Source: CAYQXJ01 sp964421565 (GTDB lineage: Bacteria > Planctomycetota > Brocadiia > SM23-32). Taken from it: DNA of 64,000 nucleotides. The notes under the pieces are model-generated. The model worked only from the letters and a program-made list of their open reading frames with translations, did no database searches and was not told the origin of the DNA. Made by a program: the position numbers and the translations under genes. The DNA is taken from NCBI GenBank assembly GCA_964421565.1, contig CAYQXJ010000013.1, positions 1 to 64,000 of the forward strand, given 5' to 3'. The stretch's first letter is position 1, and the number at the start of each line of letters is the position of its first letter. Below, one piece after another: positions 49,698-58,871 of this stretch.

Positions 49698-50606
49698 TCA
49701 AGCACATTCCGCGTGGAGGCCGAATCGGCGCGCCATGGCCGCGATCTCCTCCACCTCCGCATCGCTGTAGGGTCCGCACTGCAGTGGGTATTCGCGCCCC
49801 AGCCATTCGTACTTTGCGCCGGCCGACGGGTTGTACGGCAGCAGGGCAAGGTCGCCGAGCCCTGCATACCGCATGAAGCGGAAAAGCGCGTGCAGATTCT
49901 GCTTCGTGTCCGTGATTCCGGGTATCAGGGGCAATCGCACCTGGACTTCGCGTCCCACCAGCAGCTCGGCGTTCCACAGTATCCGTCGGTTGCTTGCCCC
50001 CGTCCATCGCCTGTGCTCCTGGTCGTCCATAAGCTTCAGGTCGTACAGCACCAGGTCGGTGTGTTCCACTACCTGCTGCAGCACCTCCGCTTCGCAGGCG
50101 CCGCACGTCTCCACAGCAGTGTGGATGCCCTCGCGGCGGCATGCCTCGATGATGGCTGCGGCGAACTCTGGCTGCATGGTGACCTCGCCGCCGGTCAGCG
50201 TCACGCCCCCGCCAGAGTGCACGAAGAACGGCTTCATGCGGACGGCCCGTTGCACGATCTGCCGAACGCTGAGCAGGTCTCCCTTGAGCTGCAGAGCTCC
50301 GGGCAGGCAGACATCTGCACATCTGCCGCATAGCGTGCACTCCTCGCGCCGAAGCGCGTGGCTTCGCGCCGCCACCTGATGGACGGAGTTCGGACACGTC
50401 TCGGCGCAAAGGCCACAGAGCGCGCAGCGCTGCTGAGCGAAGACCAGCTCTGGCTCGGGCGCTTGCGATTCGGGACTGTGGCACCACGCGCAACGCAGGG
50501 GACATCCCTTCAGATACACCGCCATCCGGATGCCGGGCCCGTCATGGACTGCGAAGGTGTCGATATCGAATACCGTGCCCTCGACGGCAGTCGCGCATTC
50601 TGCCAT
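49698..50606 (-). CDS. Glycyl-radical enzyme activating enzyme (radical SAM)
   Basis: 302 residues. It opens with FDIDTFAVHDGPGIRMAVYLKGCPLRCAWC. The C35-x3-C39-x2-C42 triad binds the SAM-cleaving [4Fe-4S] cluster. Two ferredoxin-like Cys sets (C61/64/67/71 and C90/93/96/100) follow, as in activases of the non-PFL glycyl radical enzymes. GGGVTLTGGEVTMQPEF binds SAM. It installs a glycyl radical on its partner. It overlaps the upstream enzyme gene by one base, so the two are co-translated. Activity requires anoxic conditions. Confidence 0.93.
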   Translation of the reverse strand: MAECATAVEGTVFDIDTFAVHDGPGIRMAVYLKGCPLRCAWCHSPESQAPEPELVFAQQRCALCGLCAETCPNSVHQVAARSHALRREECTLCGRCADVCLPGALQLKGDLLSVRQIVQRAVRMKPFFVHSGGGVTLTGGEVTMQPEFAAAIIEACRREGIHTAVETCGACEAEVLQQVVEHTDLVLYDLKLMDDQEHRRWTGASNRRILWNAELLVGREVQVRLPLIPGITDTKQNLHALFRFMRYAGLGDLALLPYNPSAGAKYEWLGREYPLQCGPYSDAEVEEIAAMARRFGLHAECA

Positions 50607-52897
50607 CAGGCGCCCTCCTGCCGACTTATGTGGTGGTCTTGTTGCTCGCGGCTGAGCATAGTGAAGTAGGCCGACCAGCCGCCCATGCGCACGCGTAGCG
50701 ACTCGTAGTTCTCGGGTTCCCGTTGTGCGGCGCGCAGTTCGGCGGTATCGGCGACGGTCAAAGTCATCATGGCTCCCGCACTATCGGCGAAGCTGCGAAT
50801 CAGCCCGAGCATGCGGTCTGTGCCGGCCTCGCCCTGCACCAGGCACAGGGGCAGGCGCAGGTCGAGCGGCCCGCCGGCGGGCAGGTGGCTGTGGTGCATC
50901 TTGGAGTAGGAGAGAATGGCGCCCGGAAGCCCGGCGACGTCGCGTCCGAGGGCAGGGGAGAAGTTCGAACTGACCGGTTCGCCGCAGCCCCGTCCGTCCG
51001 GGCTCGCTCCCAATCCCTGGCCGATCCCGATGTACCAGGAGAAGGTACCCACCCCGCAGGGAAACTTCACCGCATCGGCATGCGCATCTGCGTGCCGTGC
51101 GACGCAATCCGCGAAGGCTCGTATGACATCGCGACCTACGCTGTCGGCGCGCTCGTCGTCATTGCCATACTTCGGTGCCCTGCGCAGAGCAGCGCGCAAC
51201 CGCTCGTGACCCTCGAAGTCGGTCCGCACAGCATCGCACAGTGCGTCCATCGTTGCCTGGCCGTCCTCGAAAACAACGGTCTTGATAGCGGTGAGGGAGT
51301 CGATGGCGTGAGCAGCCGACTCCGCCAGGCAGGCGAACGTGCGGAACCGCGCGCCTCCTGCCGTCATGTCGCGACAGGCCTGGATCGGCCCATCGATCAG
51401 CGCACTGAGCAGGGGAACGGGCGCAATGGTGCTCCGTTCGTCCACGGTCTGGACGATGTGCTCCACCACGTGTCCGACCATTTCGTCAAGCTGGGTCAGG
51501 AAGGCTTCCCAGACTTCCTCGAAGCTGCTGAAGCGGGCGGGTTCGCCGGTGTCCACGCCCCCGAGAGTGCCGTCCCGCAAAGACCGGCCGCGATTCAGCA
51601 CCCATTCCAGGCAGAGCATCAAGCTCAGGCGCTGGAAGCGGAAATCCGTGCGCCCCGGGATGATCACTTCCCAGCACCCGTCGTTGGTGTAATCACGCGC
51701 GTCAGCGGCGGGGAAGCCGATGCGTTCGAGGGCAGGAACGAGAGCCTCGTCGTTGAAGATCGCCGGCATGCCTCCACCGTCCTTGAGCACCTCCGCGGCG
51801 TGGCGCAGCAGGCCCTCGGGGCTGTTGCGGTGCACACGAATTGTCAGCAGGGGGTTGGTCATCTTGTTCCGCCGGTAAGCCTCGAGCAGCAAGTGGCTTA
51901 CAGGATTAGTGCCGTCTTCACCCTTGGGTGTCCATCCGCCCACGACGATGTTCTGCAGCCAGTGATTCGTGGCATCGACCCGGTCGCGTCGGGTGCCGAT
52001 CTGGGAGGAGGTGTAGTGCCGCGTCCGCCGGCCGAAATCCGCTTCCTCATGTTCCCGTTCCTCGGGCCGCTGCTCATCCGTTGTCTTGGCGCGCTCGTTG
52101 AACTTCAGGCACCAGAGCGAGGTCATTTCGAAAGCCGCCTCCAGGTCCGCGCGCCCGGCGCGCAGGTCAGCTTCCATGAAGGGCCACACGTACTGGTCCA
52201 CGCGACCAAGTGCGTTTCCGTTCTTCGTGCTGTGAAAGACCATGTGCAGCAGCCAGACCGACTGCAGTGCCTGCCAGAACGTCTGAGCCGGTCCGGCAGG
52301 CACCTGACGCAGGTTCTGTGCCATTTGACGCAGCTCGAGGGCGCGCTGGCCGTCCTCCTCGCGCTCGGCATCCTGGGCACAGCGTGCAGCCAGGCGCTCC
52401 GCATAGTGAAGAACGCCGCACAGGGAAACAACCACCGACTGCAGGAAGGCCCGTTCCTGGTGGTCCTGCGTATTCTGCAGTTCCGACTCGGCGTCCGCCC
52501 GGATGGCGAGCAGGCCCCGGTTGAGCAGGCGGGAATAGTCGGGAACGATGTGGCCGAATACGGAGTTGACGCTGAGTCCCCGTTCTGCTGCCTGACGGCG
52601 CTGCTCTTCGGTTAAGTAGTCTGGAAACCCCCACTCCGCGTGGACGCGCGGCCTTTCGAGGGTCATGGAGCCGGCGAAAAGCTGGCCCTCCCACAGGTCG
52701 GTCGGCATGTGGGCCAGCTTCAGCGCGATGGCGCGCCCCTTGCGCACCGGCAGCGGCTCGTGCATGAACTCGTGAGGTATGCTGTGGGGGCACTCCCATC
52801 GGTCCGGCGGCTCGGACATCGCGTGGCGCACCCGGCGGCGCAAATCTGCGACCCGTGAGGTGTCTTCAACGCGCCAGGCAGCTTGGGCAACACTCAT
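50606..52897 (-). CDS. Glycyl-radical enzyme of unknown substrate
   Basis: 763 residues from ATG 52897 (SD GGAG). Pyruvate-formate-lyase-like barrel with the thiyl-radical Cys408 in RDYTNDGCWEVI. The C-terminal glycyl-radical site is Gly740 in VRMGGWSAYF, where family consensus is RVxGYxxxF; Val is Met and Tyr is Trp here. The paired activase is directly downstream. The single Cys in the GCWE loop (not CC) argues against classic PFL. Eliminase or C-C/C-N/C-O lyase chemistry is likely, but the substrate cannot be read from the sequence. The flanking sulfatase and Gfo/Idh/MocA genes suggest a link to breakdown of an organic (perhaps sulfated or sugar-derived) compound. Confidence 0.88.
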   Translation of the reverse strand: MSVAQAAWRVEDTSRVADLRRRVRHAMSEPPDRWECPHSIPHEFMHEPLPVRKGRAIALKLAHMPTDLWEGQLFAGSMTLERPRVHAEWGFPDYLTEEQRRQAAERGLSVNSVFGHIVPDYSRLLNRGLLAIRADAESELQNTQDHQERAFLQSVVVSLCGVLHYAERLAARCAQDAEREEDGQRALELRQMAQNLRQVPAGPAQTFWQALQSVWLLHMVFHSTKNGNALGRVDQYVWPFMEADLRAGRADLEAAFEMTSLWCLKFNERAKTTDEQRPEEREHEEADFGRRTRHYTSSQIGTRRDRVDATNHWLQNIVVGGWTPKGEDGTNPVSHLLLEAYRRNKMTNPLLTIRVHRNSPEGLLRHAAEVLKDGGGMPAIFNDEALVPALERIGFPAADARDYTNDGCWEVIIPGRTDFRFQRLSLMLCLEWVLNRGRSLRDGTLGGVDTGEPARFSSFEEVWEAFLTQLDEMVGHVVEHIVQTVDERSTIAPVPLLSALIDGPIQACRDMTAGGARFRTFACLAESAAHAIDSLTAIKTVVFEDGQATMDALCDAVRTDFEGHERLRAALRRAPKYGNDDERADSVGRDVIRAFADCVARHADAHADAVKFPCGVGTFSWYIGIGQGLGASPDGRGCGEPVSSNFSPALGRDVAGLPGAILSYSKMHHSHLPAGGPLDLRLPLCLVQGEAGTDRMLGLIRSFADSAGAMMTLTVADTAELRAAQREPENYESLRVRMGGWSAYFTMLSREQQDHHISRQEGA

Positions 52898-53055
52898 CTC
52901 AGGCTCCTGCAGGACGAAGTGAGTTCTTCAGCCATTCTATGCCTCCCGCCCGATGGGCGTCAAACTGTGGGCTCTGATGGGTGGGGTCGCTGGTGTGGGC
53001 ACCTTGGAGGGGCCGAAGCAGCGGATGCCCATCCAAGAAGGTGAGCATGGCGGCG

Positions 53056-54528
53056 CTACTGCGGTTCGGTACCGCACAACCACGCAAGCACACGCTCTTC
53101 GTCGGCGTCGGTCCACGGTTCGGCGTCGGCGGCGCCGACTCCGTCCCAGCCGCTGAAGATTCGGGACATAGTCTCGCGATATGTGCCCGCATCGAGTTGC
53201 CCCTGGCGCCAGTGGCGGAAGCTCTGGCGGTCATACTCCTTGACTCGCGCATCAACCGCCTCGTAATCCACAAGCTCGCGCAGCGCCGCATCCATATTGG
53301 CCGCAACTGCTGGCCGGTCATTGACCAGATCATGCACCTCCGCGGGATTGCCCGCCAGATTGAACAACTGCGCTCTAAAGCCCGGGTAGGCGACGTACTT
53401 CCAGTCACCCAGCCTCAGCATGAAGGCACCCGTGCGGCTGGTGCAGCCGTGGAACTCGGCAAACGCCCGATTCGGACGCGCCGGACCGTCCCCGCACAAC
53501 TCGGGCAGCAGCGATTGGCCGTCGAGGGCCGCCGCCGGGGGCAGACCCGCGATATCGGTCACGGTGGGGTGCAGGTGGATCAGCGACGTCAGAGTCTCCA
53601 CCTCGTGGCCCTGCTCGAAGCCCGGACCGGCGACGATGAGAGGCACGCGTGCCGACGGCTCATAGTGGCACATCTTGTAGAACTGGCCGTGCTCCATATT
53701 CATTTCGCCGTGGTCGCTGGTGAAGATCACACAACAGTCGCCCCACAGGTCTGCACCCTGAACCACGCCGAGCACACGCCCAAGCATGGCATCCACTTCC
53801 GCCACCATGGCGAAGTAGATACGGCGGACCAGCCGGACCGTCGTTTCGTCGAATCCGTGCATCCAGTTCTTCTTCACCTGCATCAACTCCATCACGGGGT
53901 GGGCGGACTCGTCCGGCGGGGGCAGTGCCACAGCCTCGGGGTCTATCATTTGCAGGTAACGGCGCGAGGTCGAGAAGGGCGGATGGGGCTGGTTCAGGCC
54001 AAGGTAGAGCAGGAAGGGCCGCTCGTCATCCGAATGTTCGGTCAGCCACTGAGTAGCCCTGTCCACGTTGCGCCAGTCGTGCTCCAGCACGCGCTCGCGC
54101 TCGTCATTGAGAACCTGCGGCCCGGGCATGCGGTACTCCGGGCGGCGTATACCGGCCGCACGCGTCCAGGGAGTCACGCGCGCCCGCACCGTGTGATGGC
54201 CGGATACGTAGTCCGTCTTGCCGAACGTTTGCACCCGGTAGCCCCCTTCGGCAAGGCGGCTCAGAAACGTTGAGTCGCCCGGCTCCAGCCCCTTGTAATT
54301 GTTCCATCCCGCGCAATGATGAGAGAAAAGTCCGCTGAACATGCTCGCTCGTGACGGGCAACAGACGGGGTTGTTGCAGTACATGTTGCGAAACAACACG
54401 CCCCGTTCCGCCAGTGCGTCCATGTTCGGTGTGGCGCCCTGCATGGCGCCGTGGCCCATGCAGCCCATGGCCCGTCCGTCGTGGCTGTCGGTCTGAACGA
54501 TGATGATGCTCGCGCTGCGCTTGCTCAC
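53056..54528 (-). CDS. Type-I sulfatase (formylglycine-dependent)
   Basis: 490 residues. It opens with ASIIIVQTDSHDGRAMGC (metal-binding Asp). The FGly site is C56-C-P-S-R (NPVCCPSRASMFSG), matching C-x-P-S-R. FTSDHGEMNMEHGQFYK and RVPLIVAGPG complete the core. No signal peptide is seen. It lies 158 nt upstream of the glycyl-radical enzyme on the same strand and may belong to that cluster. The neighbourhood suggests removal of a sulfate ester before further catabolism; this is inference. Confidence 0.92.
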   Translation of the reverse strand: MSKRSASIIIVQTDSHDGRAMGCMGHGAMQGATPNMDALAERGVLFRNMYCNNPVCCPSRASMFSGLFSHHCAGWNNYKGLEPGDSTFLSRLAEGGYRVQTFGKTDYVSGHHTVRARVTPWTRAAGIRRPEYRMPGPQVLNDERERVLEHDWRNVDRATQWLTEHSDDERPFLLYLGLNQPHPPFSTSRRYLQMIDPEAVALPPPDESAHPVMELMQVKKNWMHGFDETTVRLVRRIYFAMVAEVDAMLGRVLGVVQGADLWGDCCVIFTSDHGEMNMEHGQFYKMCHYEPSARVPLIVAGPGFEQGHEVETLTSLIHLHPTVTDIAGLPPAAALDGQSLLPELCGDGPARPNRAFAEFHGCTSRTGAFMLRLGDWKYVAYPGFRAQLFNLAGNPAEVHDLVNDRPAVAANMDAALRELVDYEAVDARVKEYDRQSFRHWRQGQLDAGTYRETMSRIFSGWDGVGAADAEPWTDADEERVLAWLCGTEPQ

Positions 54529-54957
54529 TGCGACCTCCTGGTTCGTTCTCTCGATCCCTTGATCCGGCTCGGTTCATCTGCAGGTGCCTTGCGACACAGT
54601 ATCTTGGGGGCCATGGGGGCGCAACTCCTGAGGCAAAGTCCGCCGCGCCGACCGGGGGCGGGTGAAAGGTCTTCTGAAGGAATTGACCAGCGCCTCGACA
54701 CTCCAGCAGGTGCGATAGGCCCTGCCCGAGGCGCTCCGGCAGGGCGGGGAGGAGTTTCTCGAGCCCAAAGGGGTACGTCCGACCGCTGCAGAAACACACA
54801 GGACTGCCTTCGACCTAACTTCGCCCGCTCCGCATGCAGCCGGGCCGGGCCGCTCGGCCGCATCTATGCGGTCGGAGCCCAACTCCGGCGGCGCAGCGGG
54901 TTGCATGCGGGACGGCAGCGGGGCACAATACCGGAGTCACGAACGGAGGCAGGACGG
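54529..54957. other. Divergent intergenic region
   Basis: About 430 nt between the sulfatase (minus) and the Gfo/Idh/MocA gene (plus). Open frames exist only because of high GC; none has an SD or family motif. I see no clear promoter, hairpin or RNA gene. Confidence 0.35.
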
Positions 54958-55974
54958 GTGAAGACGGTGAGAGCGGGCGTGATCGGGCTGGGAACGTGGG
55001 GTGCGGCGCATCTGGCAACTTACGCAGAGCACCCCGCGGCGCGGCTCGTGGCGGCCTGCGACCTGGATGCCGCACGTCTCGAGGCGGCCACCGAGCGTTA
55101 CGGCATCCCGCACGCGGCGTCAGATTACCGCGATCTGCTCGGCCTGCCGGAACTCGACGCCGTCTCCATCGTAACCCCCGATTTCACGCACACGCCGATC
55201 GTGCTCGACGCCGTGGCGGCCGGCAAGGCCGTGCTCGTGGAGAAGCCGCTTGCAACGACACTGCAGGACTGCGATCGCATCGGCGAAGCGCTGCGGCACA
55301 GCCCCGTGCCCTTTATGGTCGACCTCCACAACCGGTGGAGTCCGGGAGTCGTGCGCATGCGGCAGGCCGTGGGTGACGGCGAGGTCGGCGCCGTGCAGAG
55401 TGGCCTTTGCCGGCTCTCGGACACGCTGTTTGTGCCGACCCAAATGCTCCGTTGGGCGGGGCAGTCGAGCGTGCTCTGGTTTCTCGGCAGCCACTGCGTG
55501 GACACTCTCCGCTGGGTGCTCGGCGACGAGGTGGCTCGCCTCTACAGCGTGAGCGGCTCACACGTGCTGCGTGATCGGGGGGTCGAGACCGCCGATTACT
55601 ACCTCACGACACTCGAGTTCCGCGGCGGCGCCCGGGTGTTGCTGGAGAATAGCTGGATTCTGCCCGAGGGGAGCCTGACCGTCGTCGAGTTCGCCCTTGA
55701 ACTGGTCGGCGAAAACGCCGCCCTGCGCTTTGACGGCACGCCGCGCCAATTGATCCGCACCGGCCGCTGTTGCCCCGAGGGGCTCGACACCTTCATTTCG
55801 CCAAAGGTACACGGGCGCGTGCTCGGTTTCGCGACGGAGAGCATCCGCCACTTCGTGGACTGCGTGGCCGAAGGGCGCGAGCCGATGGCGGGCTATGCGG
55901 ACGGGCGGGAGGCGACGCGTGTGCTGCTGGCCATCGAGGAGTCGGCGAACACGGGTCAGCCGGTCGAGCTGTGA
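54958..55974 (+). CDS. Gfo/Idh/MocA family oxidoreductase
   Basis: 338 residues from GTG 54958 (SD GGAGG, 8 nt away). The frame is open far upstream but without family sequence. NAD(P)-binding Rossmann motif VIGLGTWGAAHLATYAEH, then the family hallmark VEKPLATTLQDCDRI (Lys of EKP). The C-terminal alpha/beta dehydrogenase domain has SSVLWFLGSHCVDTLRWVLG, where His is the likely catalytic base. Such enzymes oxidise or reduce sugars, inositols and related polyols. Its context beside a sulfatase and a glycyl-radical enzyme fits carbohydrate catabolism. Confidence 0.9.
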   Translation: MKTVRAGVIGLGTWGAAHLATYAEHPAARLVAACDLDAARLEAATERYGIPHAASDYRDLLGLPELDAVSIVTPDFTHTPIVLDAVAAGKAVLVEKPLATTLQDCDRIGEALRHSPVPFMVDLHNRWSPGVVRMRQAVGDGEVGAVQSGLCRLSDTLFVPTQMLRWAGQSSVLWFLGSHCVDTLRWVLGDEVARLYSVSGSHVLRDRGVETADYYLTTLEFRGGARVLLENSWILPEGSLTVVEFALELVGENAALRFDGTPRQLIRTGRCCPEGLDTFISPKVHGRVLGFATESIRHFVDCVAEGREPMAGYADGREATRVLLAIEESANTGQPVEL

Positions 55975-55986
55975 GGCGAGGCGGCG

Positions 55987-56559
55987 TTACCGGCCGGCGT
56001 CGGCAACGGGCAGGATGGCGGCGACGCCGTAATCGAACATGCTGGCCACCGTGATCAGGGCGACGGCCCCGCTCAGCCCGTGGATCAGGGCGCTGTCCCA
56101 TGCGCCCCAGTACAGCGGGCCGGCCATGAGAAGCAGGGCGCACACCCCCTGCACGATGGCCTTCAGCTTGCCCGTGTAGCGCGCGCTCACGTCCTGACCG
56201 CGCTGTGTCATCAGGATGCGCGAGTAGCTGACCGTCACGTCCCGCACGGCCATCACCAGGGGCAGCACTGCCCAGCAGCGACCGACCACGGCGAGCGACC
56301 AGTAAACGGTGAGCCGCGAGATGCTGTCGGCGTAGGGGTCGAACATCTTGCCGAACTCGCTGACGGCGCCGCGACTGCGCGCCAGGTAGCCGTCGAGCAG
56401 GTCGGTCAGTTCGATCAGTGCAACCAGGCCTACGGAAGCCAGCACGGCCCACCTCTCGTGCGCGGACCACAGAGTCAGCAGCGCGACGGTGGCGGCAAAG
56501 GCAAGGCGAGAGCCGGTCAGCAGGTTGACGATCAGCACGCCGTTGCGGTCCTTGGGCAT
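55987..56559 (-). CDS. CDP-alcohol phosphatidyltransferase (PgsA-like)
   Basis: 190 residues, an integral membrane enzyme with about six hydrophobic helices. It begins VLIVNLLTGSRLAF. It has the complete family signature D-G-x2-A-R-x8-G-x3-D-x3-D in DGYLARSRGAVSEFGKMFDPYAD. The family transfers phosphatidyl groups from CDP-diacylglycerol to an alcohol, most often glycerol 3-phosphate (PgsA), in membrane phospholipid synthesis. The acceptor alcohol is not certain. It is convergent with the Gfo/Idh/MocA gene (12-nt gap). Confidence 0.88.
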   Translation of the reverse strand: MPKDRNGVLIVNLLTGSRLAFAATVALLTLWSAHERWAVLASVGLVALIELTDLLDGYLARSRGAVSEFGKMFDPYADSISRLTVYWSLAVVGRCWAVLPLVMAVRDVTVSYSRILMTQRGQDVSARYTGKLKAIVQGVCALLLMAGPLYWGAWDSALIHGLSGAVALITVASMFDYGVAAILPVADAGR

Positions 56560-56935
56560 GTGGGGGCTTCTCCCATCGGGTGCGCCGGTCGCCAGTGGAC
56601 GGCGCTCAGAGCATAGCAGGCGGCGTGCGGCGCCGCAAGTGGAGCCCCAGGCAATTTGTGCTGTGGGGGCATTCGGGGCCGGAGGGGACGCTGATGCGCC
56701 GAAGGCCCCTCCGCCGACGCACCCCCGCGGAGGGTTCGCTCGGTTCTCGGCTTCTTCGTTGGCCCGGCAGGCGCCTCAGACGGCGCCCACCAGGCTGCGC
56801 ACCGTGGGGGTCTTTCTGCTTCTGCTTGCCCTTGCGCTCCCGCGCCAGCCGCACCACACGCCCGTAGTGGCCCCTCCGCACGGCACCTTACAATCAGCGC
56901 AAATGGCTCGGCTCCGGGCGGGGCGTCGGCCAACA
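56560..56935. other. Intergenic region, nothing recognised
   Basis: About 375 nt, very GC-rich, between the phosphatidyltransferase start and the rpsR terminator. Open frames on both strands lack starts with an SD and lack known motifs. No RNA gene or promoter was recognised. Confidence 0.35.
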
Positions 56936-56960
56936 GAAAAAGGGCCCTTGTCAGGGCCCT
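56936..56960 (-). terminator. Intrinsic terminator of rpsR
   Basis: On the minus strand, AGGGCCC (56954-56960) and GGGCCCT (56941-56947) form a 7-bp stem with a 6-nt loop. It is followed at once by a run of U (complement of 56937-56941), about 30 nt after the rpsR stop. Confidence 0.85.
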
Positions 56961-56987
56961 CGGGCGGTTTGCGGAACGGGGGTTGAC

Positions 56988-57212
56988 CTACAGGTGGGGC
57001 AGAAGCGCCAGGAAGCGTGCGCGCTTGATCGCCGATTTCACCTGTCTCTGATGGCGACTGCAGTTGCCCGACCGTTTCTTGCTGAAGATCGCTGCCTCGC
57101 CCGTCATCAGTCGCTGCAGGTTCTCCAGGTCTTTGTAGTCAACATAGTCCACCCCGTCGCGACAGAATCGGCACCTCTCGGCGGTACGTCTTCTTCGTTT
57201 ACGCTTGGCCAC
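56988..57212 (-). CDS. rpsR: 30S ribosomal protein S18
   Basis: 74 residues. The basic N-terminus KRKRRRRTAERCRFCRDG carries a CxxC of the zinc-binding (C+) type. VDYKDLENLQRLMTGEA and KKRSGNCSRHQRQVKSAIKRAR follow, and LALLPHL is the usual S18 terminus. A component of the small-subunit platform. The customary neighbours rpsF, ssb and rplI are absent, so it is a detached copy, or the only one in a rearranged genome. A strong intrinsic terminator follows. Confidence 0.97.
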   Translation of the reverse strand: MAKRKRRRRTAERCRFCRDGVDYVDYKDLENLQRLMTGEAAIFSKKRSGNCSRHQRQVKSAIKRARFLALLPHL

Positions 57213-57309
57213 GTCTTTGCTGTCTCCTCATGGGTTGCTGGTCATGCACGGTGGGCCCAACCGGCCGGGATATGATACGGCGTCTCCGCCTGCGTGTCAA
57301 TCGGAGGGC

Positions 57310-58752
57310 TTAGCCGAACAGGTCCGCCGTATCGTCTTCATCGCCCAGGATGGCGTCGGTCGATATCTTGTAGCGGCCGAGCTTGTTATAGACTGACTTT
57401 TCGCTGATGCCCAGCAGCGAGGCGGCGCGGCGCTTGTTGCCTTCAGTGTGCTTGAGCGTCTCGATGATGCACAGCTTCTCCACCTCCTCCAGCGGAGTGC
57501 CCGGTGGCACCCGCACCGGCTCGCCGGGCTCTTCCACAGCGCGGCGCACGCGGGGCGGCAGTTCCTCGGGCGTGACGGCGCCACCTTCGCAGAGCACCAG
57601 TGCGCCTTCGATGATGTTCTCCAGTTCGCGTATATTGCCGGGATAGCTGTAGCTCATCAGCAACTGCATGGCTTCGGAGTCGACGCCCACGACCTTGCGA
57701 CCCATGGCCCGGTGATAAATGTCCAGAAAGTAATGCGCCAGCAGCGGAATGTCTTCCTTGCGGTCGCGTAGCGGCGGGATGTCGATCGTTACCACGTTCA
57801 GGCGGTAATAGAGGTCCTCACGGAAGCGCCGCTCATCGATCGCTTTCTCCAGGTCCTGGTGAGTAGCCGCAAGTATGCGCACGTCCACGCCGATGGGTTC
57901 GTGGCCGCCGACTCGTTGAAACTCTCGGTCCTGAATAACACTGAGCAGTTTCACCTGCAGTTCCAGCGGCATGTCGCCGATCTCGTCGAGCAATATGGTG
58001 CCGCCATCGGCCATCTCGAACCGCCCGATGCGCTGTTGAAGGGCGCCGGTGAATGAGCCCTTCTCGTGGCCGAACAGCTCGCTTTCCAGTAGGTCTCGGG
58101 GTATGGCGCCGCAGTTGAGTTTCACGAAGGGCGACTGAGCCCGAGGGCTGTTCTTGTGGATGGCATGCGCGACAAGCTCCTTGCCAGTGCCCGTTTCGCC
58201 CCGGATCAGCACGTTGCTGTTCACTTCACGCACGAGGTGGATGCGGTGCAGCACGTCCCGCATGGCGGAGCTGTTGCCGATCAGGCGCTTTCCCGGGTTG
58301 GCAAAGGAAAGGCGGCGGCGCGCCCCGAGGTTGGAGTGGCGGGTCAACAGTTCACGCGCCGCCCCGTCGATCGCCTGCTGCAGGCTGCGCGCCTCGAGCG
58401 GGCGGCTCAGGCACTGGTAGGCGCCGAGTTTGATAGCCTCCAGCGCGCGGGAACTATCACCCGTTTCGGCAATTGCTACGGCCATCAACTGGCTCTGCTC
58501 CGCAAGGGCCTGGCGCAGCAACTGAAGGCCGCATGCTGTCCTAGCGGAGACATCCACCACCAGGACGTCGACATGCCGCTTGGCGAGCAGCTCCATCCCG
58601 TCTTCGCAGCACGATGCGCTGACGACGTACGCGTAATGCTCGGCGAGCAGCTCCGAAAGGTTGCGCTGCAGGTTGGTATCGTTCTCAAGGATGAGGACAG
58701 AAACGTCATGATCGTCGACGCGGCTTGCGCCGTTGCATCTTACGGCTGACAT
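57310..58752 (-). CDS. NtrC-family sigma-54 activator with semi-degenerate receiver
   Basis: 480 residues from ATG 58752 (SD GGGGGAG). The receiver retains the phospho-acceptor Asp67 (VLVVDVSAR). The N-terminal acidic pair is ENDTN and the conserved Lys is Arg117 (LSRPLE), so phosphorylation may be weak or absent. The AAA+ domain is intact: GETGTGKE, GSFTGA (a GAFTGA variant), LLDEI and LRDRKEDI. The Fis-type HTH has SLLGISEKSVYNKL. No kinase gene is adjacent, so it is an orphan. Regulated genes are unknown. Confidence 0.9.
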   Translation of the reverse strand: MSAVRCNGASRVDDHDVSVLILENDTNLQRNLSELLAEHYAYVVSASCCEDGMELLAKRHVDVLVVDVSARTACGLQLLRQALAEQSQLMAVAIAETGDSSRALEAIKLGAYQCLSRPLEARSLQQAIDGAARELLTRHSNLGARRRLSFANPGKRLIGNSSAMRDVLHRIHLVREVNSNVLIRGETGTGKELVAHAIHKNSPRAQSPFVKLNCGAIPRDLLESELFGHEKGSFTGALQQRIGRFEMADGGTILLDEIGDMPLELQVKLLSVIQDREFQRVGGHEPIGVDVRILAATHQDLEKAIDERRFREDLYYRLNVVTIDIPPLRDRKEDIPLLAHYFLDIYHRAMGRKVVGVDSEAMQLLMSYSYPGNIRELENIIEGALVLCEGGAVTPEELPPRVRRAVEEPGEPVRVPPGTPLEEVEKLCIIETLKHTEGNKRRAASLLGISEKSVYNKLGRYKISTDAILGDEDDTADLFG

Positions 58753-58871
58753 GCTTCGGGCTCCCCCTTCAACTCCACTTCTGGCCCCACGGCGACGCAT
58801 GCTAAGCGTAAGACCACACGGAAGTCAAATGTGTTTCTCTTTTTCGCGGTCAGGACATTCCGCGCGACACT

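Noticed and set aside
50723..52615. Long plus-strand open frame (630 codons) opposite the glycyl-radical enzyme
   Set aside because: It is antisense to a gene with clear catalytic motifs, has no family motif itself and is explained by high GC at third positions.
56941..56960. Plus-strand terminator
   Set aside because: The palindrome has its U-tract only when read on the minus strand, where it follows rpsR.
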